This document shows positions 36,804 through 45,209 of a DNA stretch of 64,000 nt, in pieces. A program made the translations under genes and the position numbers. Below the pieces are notes generated by a model. It did not search any database. It was not told where the DNA came from and worked only from the letters and a program-made list of their open reading frames with translations. Numbering within the stretch: the first letter of the stretch is position 1; every line of letters begins with the position of its first letter. The DNA comes from Oceanisphaera profunda (GTDB taxonomy: Bacteria; Pseudomonadota; Gammaproteobacteria; Enterobacterales; Aeromonadaceae): contig NZ_CP021377.1 of the NCBI RefSeq assembly GCF_002157895.1, forward strand, positions 3,286,001 to 3,350,000. The letters run 5' to 3'.

Positions 36804-37097
36804 ATGAATATTTTTGAATTTGAACGACTGCTGTTAGCTGAAATTGACGACAATATCGCCACCGCAACCGACGATCAGCTGTTTGCCGGCGGTTACTTGC
36901 GCGGCCACATTACCTTATCGGTGGCTGGCTGTGATATTGACGGCCGCACCCATTTGCGTGACGTTAAAGCGCGGGTAAATCGCAGCCTGCATGACGCCAT
37001 TATGGCCGGCGAGCTGAACGAACAAGATCAAGCGCTGGTAGAAGGCTTTTGGGCGGATCTTATCGATAAAGTCGAGCAAGCCAGCATAGCGGAGTAG
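36804..37097 (+). CDS. yfcL: YfcL family protein
   Basis: This small acidic cytoplasmic protein of unknown function has 97 residues (92 in E. coli YfcL). The family pattern is seen in FERLLLAEIDDNIATATDDQLFAGGYLRGHITLSVA, then VKARVNRSLHDAIMAGELNEQDQALVEGFW. It is almost all helical. The ATG is four bases from the preceding stop codon. The conserved location near epmC and aroC supports the call. No terminator is obvious directly after it, but a REP-like inverted repeat follows. Confidence 0.88.
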   Translation: MNIFEFERLLLAEIDDNIATATDDQLFAGGYLRGHITLSVAGCDIDGRTHLRDVKARVNRSLHDAIMAGELNEQDQALVEGFWADLIDKVEQASIAE

Positions 37098-37122
37098 AAG
37101 CAGCGGTCGGCACCGAGGTTTT

Positions 37123-37213
37123 TGTAGGCTAGCGCTTTAGCTGCAAGTCCCGCCTCAGCGGGATATTCAAATCTCTTGCTCCGCAAGACCGACAGCTAAA
37201 GCGTCGGACTACA
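37123..37213. repeat. REP-like inverted repeat (GCGCTTTAGCTG type)
   Basis: The outer arms TGTAGGCTAGCGCTTTAGCTG (37123-37143) and its inverse CAGCTAAAGCGTCGGACTACA (37193-37213) enclose two smaller hairpins, CCCGC/GCGGG (37149-37162) and TCTTGC/GCAAGA (37173-37187). The cloverleaf-like layout resembles REP/BIME elements. I see no second copy in this window. The following 18-mer AACGTAAGGCGTACAGCT (37233-37250) recurs at 20121-20138. Confidence 0.8.
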
Positions 37214-37274
37214 GGCACGTTGGTTTGTAGTTAACGTAAGGCGTACAGCTGTGTGTTACTGGTGTGAACCAGAA

Positions 37275-37299
37275 AAAAGGAGCCTTGCGGCTCCTTTAT
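37275..37299 (-). terminator. Terminator after cysNC
   Basis: AAAGGAGCC TTGC GGCTCCTTT has a nine-base perfect stem, with a run of A bases on the plus strand upstream that becomes the T-tract for the minus-strand transcript. Confidence 0.88.
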
Positions 37300-37324
37300 C
37301 TATTACGGTTCATAGCTAATTAGC

Positions 37325-39244
37325 TTAGCCGTGAATAATGCCGCGTTTGCGTAGCTCAGCGATAACCAAATCTGCCGCTTCGTCAGCACTCAGCTTAGCC
37401 GCATCCAAGTGGATTTCTGGCGCTGCTGGGCGTTCATAAGCGGAGTCGATACCGGTGAAGTTCTTTAACTCACCGCTACGAGCCTTCTTATACAAGCCTT
37501 TTACATCGCGCTCTTCAGCGACGGCGAGCGGCGTATCAACAAACACTTCAATAAACTCACCTTCCGCCAACTGCTCGCGTGCCATACGACGCTCGGCAGT
37601 AAAGGGCGAGATAAAGGCGGTGAGCACGATTAAGCCCGCATCCACCATTAACTTAGACACTTCACCAATACGGCGAATGTTCTCTACCCGGTCTGCATCG
37701 GTAAAGCCCAAGTCTTTGTTTAAGCCGTGACGCACGTTATCGCCGTCCAGCAGGTAGGTGTGACTGCCAAGAGCATGCAGCTTTTTCTCTACCAAGTTGG
37801 CAATGGTCGACTTACCGGCACCGGATAAACCGGTAAACCACAACACACTCGGCGTTTGGCCTTTGGCCTGTGCACGTACTTCTTTATTCACATCCACATG
37901 TTGATAGTGAATGTTTTGGCTGCGGCGCAGTGCAAAGTGCAGCATGCCGGCGGCGACTGTGGTGTTATTTAAGCGGTCGATTAAGATAAAACCGCCGGTG
38001 TCTTTGTTGGTTTGGTAATCATCAAAGGCAATGGCGCGGTCGAGATTGATATTACACACCGCAATGCCGTTCAACTCTAATTGCTTGGCCGCCGTGTGCT
38101 CCAACGTATTGACGTTTACCTGATATTTAATATCGGTAATGCTGGCGGTCACGGTTTGGGTGCCAATTTTTAACAGGTAAGGGCGACCGGGCAGCAGGGC
38201 ATCTTCATGCATCCACACTATGGTGCTTTCAAATTGGTCAGCGGTCTCGGCAGGTGCCTCGGCTATGGAGATCACATCCCCGCGCGAGATATCAATTTCA
38301 TCTTTCAGCGTTAAGGTAATGGACTGGCCGGCGACAGCTTGCTCAAGATCGCCTGAGTAAGTCACGATACGTGCCACTTCACTTTCTTTGCCCGAAGGCT
38401 GCACCCGAATGCGATCGCCCGGCTTAACGACGCCACTGGTAATGGTGCCCGAGAAACCGCGAAAGTCTAAGTTAGGGCGGTTTACCCACTGTACGGGTAA
38501 ACGAAAGGGTGCGCGCTGCATGCGAATATCATCAATTTCGACTGTCTCTAAGAAATTCATTAGCGACTCACCATGATACTGAGGCGCAGCGTACCAAGGC
38601 ATGCGTGGGCTAGGCTCAACTATGTTGTCGCCTTTAAAGGCCGACAGCGGTATATAGGTGACGTTCTGCAAGCCCAGTTGTTCAGCAAAGGCGGCGTATT
38701 CGGCTTGGATTTCATCAAAGCGTGCTTGAGAATACTCCACCAAGTCCATCTTGTTGATGGCGACGATAATATGGCGAATACCCAAAAGCGACATCAAATA
38801 GCTGTGACGGCGAGTTTGCGTCAAAATGCCTTTACGGGCATCGACCATTAGAATGGCGGCGTCTGCGGTAGAAGCGCCGGTCACCATGTTACGGGTGTAT
38901 TGCTCGTGGCCGGGGGTATCGGCGACGATAAACTTACGCTTATCGGTGGAGAAGAAGCGATACGCCACGTCTATGGTGATGCCTTGCTCACGCTCGGCGG
39001 CTAAGCCATCCACTAACAGTGCGAAGTCGATCTCTTCGCCTTGGGTACCCCATTTCTTGGAGTCCGCTTCCATGGCAGCTAACTGGTCTTCAAATAGCAT
39101 CTTGGATTCAAACAGCAAGCGCCCAATCAGGGTACTTTTGCCGTCGTCCACACTGCCACAAGTGATAAAGCGCAATAGACTCTTTTGCTCGTGCGCCTTC
39201 AAATATTCTTCAATATCCGTTTCAATCAGAGATGATAAATTCAT
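37325..39244 (-). CDS. cysNC: Bifunctional sulfate adenylyltransferase subunit 1 / APS kinase
   Basis: This fusion activates sulfate. The CysN part is the GTPase that drives ATP sulfurylase with CysD, and the CysC part phosphorylates APS to PAPS. The GTPase motifs are GSVDDGKST (about 30-38), DTPGHEQY and NKMD, followed by the two EF-Tu-like beta barrels up to about residue 440. The CysC domain starts near 455, with Walker [10 protein letters not shown] (near 468) and [15 protein letters not shown]. The length is 639 residues. I start at ATG 39244 ([10 protein letters not shown]), not at the upstream end of the open frame (39277). It follows cysD. The 164-bp gap contains heptamer-like sequence but no gene. 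Confidence 0.96.
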   Translation of the reverse strand: MNLSSLIETDIEEYLKAHEQKSLLRFITCGSVDDGKSTLIGRLLFESKMLFEDQLAAMEADSKKWGTQGEEIDFALLVDGLAAEREQGITIDVAYRFFSTDKRKFIVADTPGHEQYTRNMVTGASTADAAILMVDARKGILTQTRRHSYLMSLLGIRHIIVAINKMDLVEYSQARFDEIQAEYAAFAEQLGLQNVTYIPLSAFKGDNIVEPSPRMPWYAAPQYHGESLMNFLETVEIDDIRMQRAPFRLPVQWVNRPNLDFRGFSGTITSGVVKPGDRIRVQPSGKESEVARIVTYSGDLEQAVAGQSITLTLKDEIDISRGDVISIAEAPAETADQFESTIVWMHEDALLPGRPYLLKIGTQTVTASITDIKYQVNVNTLEHTAAKQLELNGIAVCNINLDRAIAFDDYQTNKDTGGFILIDRLNNTTVAAGMLHFALRRSQNIHYQHVDVNKEVRAQAKGQTPSVLWFTGLSGAGKSTIANLVEKKLHALGSHTYLLDGDNVRHGLNKDLGFTDADRVENIRRIGEVSKLMVDAGLIVLTAFISPFTAERRMAREQLAEGEFIEVFVDTPLAVAEERDVKGLYKKARSGELKNFTGIDSAYERPAAPEIHLDAAKLSADEAADLVIAELRKRGIIHG

Positions 39245-39408
39245 CAAAAAGTACCTTTTTGAGCTGTAGTAAAACACCGTGAGGAGTTAGGCGTGAAGAG
39301 TGAGGTGTAACTCAGCATTTGCTGATTGATATGTCACCCTAACGCCCCACATCTTTACATTTAACTGAACGCTGGCAGCTTAAGGCTGATAGCGGGTTAT
39401 TTCGCGTC

Positions 39409-40308
39409 TTAGAAATAACCTTCTTGTTTCTTCTTCTCCATGGACGCTGACGAGTCGTGATCTATCATGCGGCCTTGGCGCTCTGAGGTTTTGGTCAGCA
39501 GCATTTCTTGAATAATTTCCGGCAAGGTGGTGGCTTCTGACTCCACAGCTCCCGTTAACGGATAACAGCCTAGGGTTCTAAAGCGCACATTCGTGATCAT
39601 GGGCACTTCGCCTTCTTTTAACGGCATGCGCTCGTCGTCAACCATGATCAAGGTACCGTCGCGCTCTACTACTGGACGAGGTGCGGCCAGATACAAAGGC
39701 ACAATGGGAATGTTTTCTAAATGGATGTACTGCCAGATATCCAGCTCGGTCCAGTTTGAGATTGGGAATACGCGAATCGACTCACCCTTGTGCTTGCGCG
39801 CGTTATAGAGCTTCCACAATTCAGGGCGCTGATTTTTCGGATCCCAACGATGTTGCTCGGTACGGAACGAGAAAATACGCTCTTTGGCACGAGACTTTTC
39901 TTCATCACGGCGAGCACCACCAAAGGCGGCATCAAAACCATAGTGATCCAAAGCCTGCTTCAAGCCCTCGGTTTTGGTAATATCCGTATGGATAGCCGAG
40001 CCGTGAGTGAAAGGGTTAATGTCTTTCTCAATGGCTTCCGGATTAACGTGAGTCAGCAACTCAAGACCGAGTTTTTCTACCATCTGGTCACGAAAGGTAT
40101 ACATCTCGCGAAACTTCCAGCGCGTATCCACATGCAGCAAAGGAAAAGGCGGCAAAGAAGGATAAAAGGCTTTCATCGCCAAGTGCAGCATAACGGCGCT
40201 GTCTTTACCGATGGAATACAACATAACGGGGTTGTCGGCCTCGGCCACCACTTCCCGCATAATGTGAATACTTTCGGCTTCAAGCCGTTGTAGGTGCGTT
40301 AGATTCAT
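39409..40308 (-). CDS. cysD: Sulfate adenylyltransferase subunit 2
   Basis: CysD is the catalytic subunit of ATP sulfurylase, forming APS from sulfate and ATP with the GTPase CysN. It belongs to the PAPS-reductase/adenine nucleotide alpha-hydrolase group. The PP-loop [10 protein letters not shown] lies at about 32-41. [20 protein letters not shown] and [11 protein letters not shown] are conserved. The length of 299 residues is normal (302 in E. coli). I start at ATG 40308. The frame's upstream TTG is not supported. It is the first gene of the cysD-cysNC unit, divergent from the SLC13 permease gene with a short A/T-rich shared promoter region of 88 bp. Confidence 0.97.
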   Translation of the reverse strand: MNLTHLQRLEAESIHIMREVVAEADNPVMLYSIGKDSAVMLHLAMKAFYPSLPPFPLLHVDTRWKFREMYTFRDQMVEKLGLELLTHVNPEAIEKDINPFTHGSAIHTDITKTEGLKQALDHYGFDAAFGGARRDEEKSRAKERIFSFRTEQHRWDPKNQRPELWKLYNARKHKGESIRVFPISNWTELDIWQYIHLENIPIVPLYLAAPRPVVERDGTLIMVDDERMPLKEGEVPMITNVRFRTLGCYPLTGAVESEATTLPEIIQEMLLTKTSERQGRMIDHDSSASMEKKKQEGYF

Positions 40309-40396
40309 TAGTGATTCCGCTCTCAATTATGGATTATGCTAATAACCAAATGTTATAGATGATCTATGTATCAAGTTTATTTGATATAACGGTACA

Positions 40397-42157
40397 ATGA
40401 TAGCCCTGCTAAAGAGCGAGTGGTTATATATGACAGCATATTGGGTATTAGCATCGATTGGCGTGCTGTTGGCTTTGCTGATCCAGGGGCGGGTGGCGCC
40501 TGCCGTTTTGTTTACATCTTGGGCGGTCGGTTTCGTACTGCTCGGCATTACCGAGCAGCAAGCCTTGCTCAATAGTTTCTCGAATTCCGCACTCATGACG
40601 TTAGTGGTATTGATGCTGGTATCTTTGGCGTTGGAGCGCTCGCCGCTGCTAGACCGACTATCGGATGCCTTATTAAAAGGCCGCGAGTCCATGGCCAGCC
40701 TGCGCTTAATGGGGGTGACCGCTTTTATGTCGGCGTTTTTAAATAACACCGCCGTGGTGGGTTCTTTGCTGGGCGTTATCTCTCGCCAGCGCTATATCCC
40801 TGCTTCACGCTTACTGATCCCACTTTCTTATGCGTCTATTCTTGGCGGCATTACCACTTTGGTGGGCACCTCCACCAACTTGGTGGTGAATTCCTTTGTG
40901 ATTAATGCCGGTTTACCGCCGCTGGGCATGTTTCAGTTTACGTTAGTCGGCCTGCCGGTGGCGCTAATTTGTATTGTTGGGTTGATGTTTAGCGCGCGTT
41001 TATTACCGAAGAACCGGGTGTTGGATCAAGAAGTGGCACAGTCTTACTTTCTCGAAGCACAAGTGATGGCAGGCTCGTCATTGATTGGCCACAGCATCGA
41101 AGCCAACCAACTGCGTAACTTAGATGGCTTATTCTTACTGGAAATTGTGCGCCACGACCGCTTATTAAGCCCAGTTACCCCAGAAGAAGTGATTGAAGAG
41201 AATGATGTGCTGGTGTTTACCGGTGAAGTTGAAAAAGTACAAACGCTGCAGCGTTTTTCCGGCCTGCAATTATTTGGCACTCAAGCTGACCGCTTATTGG
41301 CATCAAATTTAGTGGAAGTGGTGATCAGTCATGAGTCGGAGTTACCAAAACGTACCTTGCGGGAAGTGGACTTTAGAACCTTATTTAATGCCGGTGTGGT
41401 GGGCATTCGCCGTGGTAAACGCCGGTTAACCGGTCAATTGGGTCACATATCGCTGCGTGTAGGTGATAGCTTATTATTAGCCGTGGGTCCGGACTTTAAA
41501 GAGCAGCGCAACATTGATCGTAACTTTCATATCCTCAGTGGCAGCCTACAAAGACCTAAGCTGGCCACCCAACAGAGCTTATTGGCTTTTATTGGTTTTG
41601 GCGCTGTGATTGCGTTATCAGCCTTCAATCTAGTGCCGTTACTAAACGGCCTGCTGATGCTGCTGGCGCTATTACTGGTGACTAAAGTGCTGACGCTCAG
41701 CGAGTTACGCCGGCGCTTTCCGTTTGAATTGTGGCTAATTATTGGCTCGGCGCTCACCGTGGCCAAGGCATTAGAAAGTTCAGGCGGGGCGCAATTGGTG
41801 GCCGATGCGGTGCGCAGTGTGTGCAGTGGCTATGGAGTGTACGGTGCTTTTATTGGCGTGTTTTTTATCACCCTTATTTTAACGGAAGTGGTGACCAATA
41901 ATGCGGCGGCGGCCTTGGTGTTTCCTATCGGCTTATCCACCGCGACCGCCTTTGGTGCGGATCCCATGCCGTTTATTATGGCGGTGGCCTTTGGTGCCAG
42001 CGCTTGTTTTATTATTCCGTTTGGCTATCAAACACATTTGATGGTGTATTCACCGGGCCGTTATCGCATGGTGGATTACTTTAAAGTCGGCTTGCCGGTG
42101 AGCATCTTGTATTCAGCGAGTGTGCTTACGCTGGTGCCCATGGTATTCCCGTTCTAA
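40397..42157 (+). CDS. SLC13-family permease with TrkA-C domains, probable sulfate transporter
   Basis: This is a 586-residue inner-membrane transporter. Two membrane halves (about 5-190 and 385-585) flank a cytoplasmic insert with two TrkA-C/RCK_C-like domains (about 210-375). AFLNNTAVVG and the LVGTSTNLVVNSFV motif are typical of the divalent anion:Na+ symporter (SLC13) group. VVTNNAAAALVFP is the matching repeat in the second half. Relatives next to cysteine synthesis genes in vibrios, and the SAC1-like proteins of algae, are linked to sulfate. The divergent pairing with cysD supports sulfate as the substrate, but sulfite or other anions are possible. ATG 40430 is an alternative start. Neither has a strong ribosome site. 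Confidence 0.82.
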   Translation: MIALLKSEWLYMTAYWVLASIGVLLALLIQGRVAPAVLFTSWAVGFVLLGITEQQALLNSFSNSALMTLVVLMLVSLALERSPLLDRLSDALLKGRESMASLRLMGVTAFMSAFLNNTAVVGSLLGVISRQRYIPASRLLIPLSYASILGGITTLVGTSTNLVVNSFVINAGLPPLGMFQFTLVGLPVALICIVGLMFSARLLPKNRVLDQEVAQSYFLEAQVMAGSSLIGHSIEANQLRNLDGLFLLEIVRHDRLLSPVTPEEVIEENDVLVFTGEVEKVQTLQRFSGLQLFGTQADRLLASNLVEVVISHESELPKRTLREVDFRTLFNAGVVGIRRGKRRLTGQLGHISLRVGDSLLLAVGPDFKEQRNIDRNFHILSGSLQRPKLATQQSLLAFIGFGAVIALSAFNLVPLLNGLLMLLALLLVTKVLTLSELRRRFPFELWLIIGSALTVAKALESSGGAQLVADAVRSVCSGYGVYGAFIGVFFITLILTEVVTNNAAAALVFPIGLSTATAFGADPMPFIMAVAFGASACFIIPFGYQTHLMVYSPGRYRMVDYFKVGLPVSILYSASVLTLVPMVFPF

Positions 42158-42239
42158 TGCTTGAATGTGCCCATGAGGCCGGTATTTGGTCTCATTTTTT
42201 GCTTGTTGATTAATAAAGCCGCAGTCAGTTTACAGGGCA

Positions 42240-42267
42240 TTGCAATCAGGCCCAGCTTTGGTAAACT
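42240..42267 (+). promoter_or_regulatory. Probable promoter of the 4.5S RNA gene
   Basis: TTGCAA (42240-42245), 16 bases, TAAACT (42262-42267). The expected start about seven bases later is just before the mature 5' end at 42279, which fits a short 5' leader removed by RNase P. Confidence 0.5.
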
Positions 42268-42278
42268 GGCTTTTCTAT

Positions 42279-42394
42279 GGTGACCCCGTTGGTCCTCTCG
42301 CATCAGAATCTTGTTTACCAGGCCAGGCCCGGAAGGGAGCAACCAAAGCAGGAACCTCCGAGTGCCGGGATGTGGCTGGCGGGCGTCACCACCC
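42279..42394 (+). ncRNA. ffs: 4.5S (signal recognition particle) RNA
   Basis: This is the RNA of the bacterial signal recognition particle that binds Ffh. The conserved apical part is unmistakable: TTTACCAGGCCAGGCCCGGA followed by AGGGAGCAACCAAAGCAG, which forms the GGAA tetraloop and the asymmetric Ffh-binding loop. The distal strand GTGCCGGGATGTGGCTGGCG follows. The outer ends GGTGACC and GGGCGTCACC pair to close the hairpin. The length is close to the 114 bases of E. coli. Exact ends are estimated from pairing. A T-rich stretch, TTTAGTTTTTCTT, follows at about 42398-42410. Confidence 0.96.
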
Positions 42395-42653
42395 AAATTT
42401 AGTTTTTCTTATCATGAGAAAAGCTCTGCAATAACAATCAGTTACCATATCTTTTATAAAGCCTCCCTGAGTTAAGCATTCAACCTACAGATACCACTTA
42501 AGTATAGCAATTTAAGATATGCTTACCGCTCGTTCTCTAAAAATATTTTTATGCCACGCCTAACAGCACCACTCTTGTAATATACATGCGCTCACTCGCG
42601 ATAACGGGAGCAGTGCTAAAATCTCAACACTTCTCCCTGTTTACTGCAGACTA
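42395..42653. other. Gap between ffs and the metallothionein gene
   Basis: About 260 bases with no supported gene. A hairpin-like TTTTTCTTATCATGAGAAAA (42403-42422) could assist in ending the 4.5S transcript. Nothing else stands out. Confidence 0.5.
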
Positions 42654-42824
42654 TCAGCTCGCAGCACAGTCACATCCAGCATGACTGCAGCCTTTGCCTT
42701 CGGAGCATTCTTGGCAACAAAATATGCCGGTTGCTGTTTTGAAATGGGTTTCATCATCGGCAACTTTGCAGTTACATCCCTCAGCTGCGCACTGATAAGT
42801 GCCATCGGCACTGACATTAGCCAT
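42654..42824 (-). CDS. Bacterial metallothionein (SmtA/PF02069 type)
   Basis: This is a 56-residue metal-binding protein. Nine cysteines (12, 17, 19, 36, 37, 40, 46, 51, 53) and two histidines (27, 48) are arranged as in cyanobacterial SmtA and Pseudomonas metallothioneins: CAAEGCNC in the first part, FCCQEC in the middle and CSHAGCDC at the end. Such proteins hold Zn, Cd or Cu in a four-metal cluster. I start at ATG 42824 because GGAGGAA lies five bases away. The longer frame to 42962 overlaps the csbD gene. No SmtB-type repressor gene is near. It lies downstream of csbD, with a terminator between them. Confidence 0.9.
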   Translation of the reverse strand: MANVSADGTYQCAAEGCNCKVADDETHFKTATGIFCCQECSEGKGCSHAGCDCAAS

Positions 42825-42848
42825 ATTTATTCCTCCAGAACGAGTCTC

Positions 42849-42874
42849 TAAAAAGGCCCAATCGGGCCTTTTAG
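42849..42874 (-). terminator. Terminator between csbD and the metallothionein gene
   Basis: AAAAGGCCC AATC GGGCCTTTT is flanked by A-rich sequence that gives a T-tract on the minus strand. It should end the csbD transcript 15 bases after its stop, leaving the metallothionein gene with its own short promoter region or dependent on read-through. Confidence 0.85.
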
Positions 42875-42888
42875 TTTTACAGGGCGAG

Positions 42889-43098
42889 CTACCACTTATA
42901 TTTATGGGTCTTTTCCCAGTCGGAAACTTGCTTTTCAGCTTCATCTTGAGCAATGCCAACACGCTCTTGCACTTTGCCTACCAGCTGTTCGCGTTTTCCG
43001 TCAATGACATCAATGTCATCATCGGTTAGTTTTCCCCATTGCTCTTTCACTTTTCCTTTAAACTGCTTCCAGTTGCCTTTAGCGATGTCTTCGTTCAT
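42889..43098 (-). CDS. CsbD family stress protein (YjbJ-like)
   Basis: This is a 69-residue hydrophilic helical protein. The sequence MNEDIAKGNWKQFKGKVKEQ, then WGKLTDDDIDVIDGKREQLVGKVQ, is the CsbD signature. Family members such as E. coli YjbJ are abundant in stationary phase and under osmotic or general stress, but their activity is unknown. AGAGGAT lies upstream of the ATG. It is transcribed towards the metallothionein gene, and both products fit a stress role. Confidence 0.93.
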   Translation of the reverse strand: MNEDIAKGNWKQFKGKVKEQWGKLTDDDIDVIDGKREQLVGKVQERVGIAQDEAEKQVSDWEKTHKYKW

Positions 43099-43242
43099 AA
43101 CAAGATCCTCTGAAAGGGAAGTGAGTGCCGTAGCACGGATAAAAGTATAGTCCTGTTTCTGGGAAAAACATTGCCGTATTAAATCTCTTCATCAAGGTGG
43201 TTGCTGACCCGAATAGCGAACCCACATCCACACCATTCCTTG

Positions 43243-43334
43243 CCTACCTACCTACCTACCTACCTACCTACCTACCTACCTACCTACCTACCTACCTACC
43301 TACCTACCTACCTACCTACCTACCTACCTACCTA
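43243..43334. repeat. Tetranucleotide repeat, CCTA x23
   Basis: There are 23 uninterrupted copies of CCTA (92 bp), the longest simple repeat in the window. It lies between csbD and the dctP promoter, about 210 bp upstream of that promoter's -35 box. On the plus strand all frames through it are open and read Pro-Thr-Tyr-Leu. On the minus strand the repeat contains TAG in every frame. A GTG-initiated frame of 56 codons (43197-43367) spans it but has no good ribosome site. Confidence 0.98.
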
Positions 43335-43543
43335 TACAACTACCTGAGTAACGACCTAAATAACTAAGCGTCAATGCTGCTATGCAGCTATGGCTGTTGA
43401 GTAGTGGGCGGGTTGTCGCTCTGAAAGTGTCTTCTTCAAAATGAGTAGGTAGCAGGTTTCTTGACGAAGGTAATAGTGGTTGCATGAAATGATACCTAAG
43501 TCACATTTAGTGTTATCTGAGCAAACATTAAATTAACAACTTG
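43335..43543. other. A/T-rich gap between the CCTA array and the dctP promoter
   Basis: About 210 bases without a supported gene. The base composition shifts to A/T-rich here and stays so to about 48700. It may hold regulatory sites for the dctP operon. I saw no clear second promoter. Confidence 0.5.
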
Positions 43544-43590
43544 TTGACATTCTTAGGCCGTTTCTCTATAAATGTTACCTAACATGTTAG
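43544..43590 (+). promoter_or_regulatory. dctP promoter with an overlapping palindrome
   Basis: TTGACA (43544-43549), 17 bases and TATAAA (43567-43572) form a near-consensus sigma-70 promoter. The expected start is about 43579. A perfect 12-bp palindrome, CTAACATGTTAG, spans 43579-43590, exactly at the start point. A related half-site, TTGGCATGTT, follows at 43591-43600. A repressor bound here would block transcription. The GntR-family protein encoded at 48050 is the obvious candidate. Confidence 0.7.
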
Positions 43591-43660
43591 TTGGCATGTT
43601 TGATTGTGTGATGTTAGTTACTCCGTATTTAACACTCGGTATTAAACAAGGATTGGTCAT

Positions 43661-44632
43661 ATGAAGCACATCAATAAAGCAATTTTTACACTTTCTGCCC
43701 TTGCTGTTTCAGTATCTGCTCACTCTTTAGAGCTGCGTTTAGGACATACCGGAGCGCCGACGCATCATTATCAAACGATAAGTGAAGAGTTCGCGAAAGA
43801 AGTGAATGATAAAACCAATGGAGAACTCACCGTAGTTGTATATCCTTCAGATCAATTAGGGAATCAATTGGAGTCAACCGAAGGTGTGATGATCGGAACA
43901 CACGATATGGTGCTCTCTTCAGATACCGTGCTTTCTAACTGGTTCCCTGATATGGCGGTTTTGAATCTGCCATTTCTACTAAATTCAGGCTCTGATTACC
44001 TCAAGGTTGTTAATAGTGAAGTAGGGAAGCATCTAGAAAGCCAAGTAGAAACCCAAGGTGCTGTGGTTCTTGGCTGGTGGGAAAATGGCATCCGTCATGT
44101 GACAAACTCTAAAAAGCCAATTGAAAAGCCTGAAGATTTAAAAGGTCTTAAGATCCGAGTTCCAGAAGGTGAGATCTACGTTGATACCTTTAAAGCATTA
44201 GGTGCGGGTCCTACCGTGCTCTCTTTTGGTGAGCTTTATTCGGCACTGCAATTAAAAACGGTAGATGGTCAAGAGAACCCGGTTGCGCATATCGTTACGC
44301 AAAACTTTAATGAAGTACAAGATTATGCTTCTAAAACTGGGCATATTCATATGGGTTCTCCATTGCTTATCAATAAAGGTCTGTTAGAGAGAATACCTGA
44401 AGAACACAGAAATACCCTCGTTGAAGTCGCCCGTAGTTTTGGCCAAAAACACGTAACACTCGTAGAAGAACTTGAAGCTAAGCAGTGGAAAGAGCTTGAA
44501 GAGAAAGGTATGAAAATTAATGAGGTTGATACCGCTCCTTTTAGAATGAGTGTGCAAAGTGTATATGATAAAACAGAAAGTAAAGTTACGCCTGGTCTAA
44601 TCAGTAAAGTTGAAGCGTTACTCGGTAATTAA
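43661..44632 (+). CDS. TRAP transporter solute-binding protein, DctP family
   Basis: This periplasmic binding protein captures the substrate for the DctQM permease encoded next. A signal peptide (about residues 1-22, ending SVSAHS) precedes a DctP fold. The conserved Arg that usually forms a salt bridge with a substrate carboxylate is in LKGLKIRVPEGEIYVD. PSDQLGNQLESTEGV and the DGQENPVAHIV segment are typical. At 323 residues it is full length. AAGGATT lies before the ATG. The substrate is an organic acid or amino-acid-like anion by family, and the asparaginase in the same operon hints at an amide. Codon use is more A/T-rich than most of the window. Confidence 0.9.
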   Translation: MKHINKAIFTLSALAVSVSAHSLELRLGHTGAPTHHYQTISEEFAKEVNDKTNGELTVVVYPSDQLGNQLESTEGVMIGTHDMVLSSDTVLSNWFPDMAVLNLPFLLNSGSDYLKVVNSEVGKHLESQVETQGAVVLGWWENGIRHVTNSKKPIEKPEDLKGLKIRVPEGEIYVDTFKALGAGPTVLSFGELYSALQLKTVDGQENPVAHIVTQNFNEVQDYASKTGHIHMGSPLLINKGLLERIPEEHRNTLVEVARSFGQKHVTLVEELEAKQWKELEEKGMKINEVDTAPFRMSVQSVYDKTESKVTPGLISKVEALLGN

Positions 44633-44638
44633 ATTTAC

Positions 44639-44668
44639 TAAGGCTGCTCGTTGTGCAGCCTTACTTTT
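44639..44668 (+). terminator. Intercistronic hairpin between dctP and dctQ
   Basis: TAAGGCTGC / GCAGCCTTA with a seven-base loop is followed by CTTTTAC. It can act as a partial terminator or stabilise the dctP mRNA, so that more binding protein than permease is made. Confidence 0.65.
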
Positions 44669-44683
44669 ACATGGAAGCTTATT

Positions 44684-45184
44684 ATGTCAAAGCGCAACGT
44701 TGTAGATATTTTTTTTGAATGGGTGACTATAATCGCCATTGCTTTAGTTATGTTTTTAGTGTTGCTACAGGTTTTTTACCGCTATGCATTAAATGATCCT
44801 ATTGGTTGGACGCAAGAAATATCCGTATTTTGTACCATGATTGTGGTTATGCTGGGTGCGGCAATCGCATTCAAGCGCGGCGATCATATATCAATTTCAT
44901 TTTTCGTAGAACTGTTTCCTGTTAAAGTTCAAAAAGTAATAACAATCATCGCTAATTTAATAACAATTATATTCTTAGGAACCTTGTCCTATCAAAGTTG
45001 GTTGTTATCTAAAAGAGCCATGATGCAAGTTTCACCGACCTCAGGCATACCTCTGGGATATATCATTCTTTTCGTTACTGTTGGTACTGCTTTATCTGCC
45101 ATTTATTTGATACCTCAATTGTTTAATCCGAAGTTACATAGAACAGAAGATGAAGCCTTATCTGAAATTAATATAGAAAAGTAA
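44684..45184 (+). CDS. TRAP transporter small permease, DctQ family
   Basis: This is the small membrane subunit of the TRAP transporter. Four hydrophobic helices (about 13-33, 47-67, 86-106, 124-145) are present. The conserved YRYALNDPIGWTQEISVF lies between the first two, as in DctQ. The length is 166 residues. I start at ATG 44684 (MSKRNVVD). The frame is open from 44651 but overlaps the hairpin. It lies between the binding-protein gene and the large permease gene, the usual order P-Q-M, with 25 bases to dctM. Confidence 0.9.
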   Translation: MSKRNVVDIFFEWVTIIAIALVMFLVLLQVFYRYALNDPIGWTQEISVFCTMIVVMLGAAIAFKRGDHISISFFVELFPVKVQKVITIIANLITIIFLGTLSYQSWLLSKRAMMQVSPTSGIPLGYIILFVTVGTALSAIYLIPQLFNPKLHRTEDEALSEINIEK

Positions 45185-45209
45185 ATATATATAAAATAAG
45201 GGTGTTTAT

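Noticed and set aside
43197-43367. A GTG-started frame of 56 codons through the CCTA array
   Set aside because: No good ribosome site and no sequence beyond the repeat supports translation. It is kept only as a note in the repeat entry.
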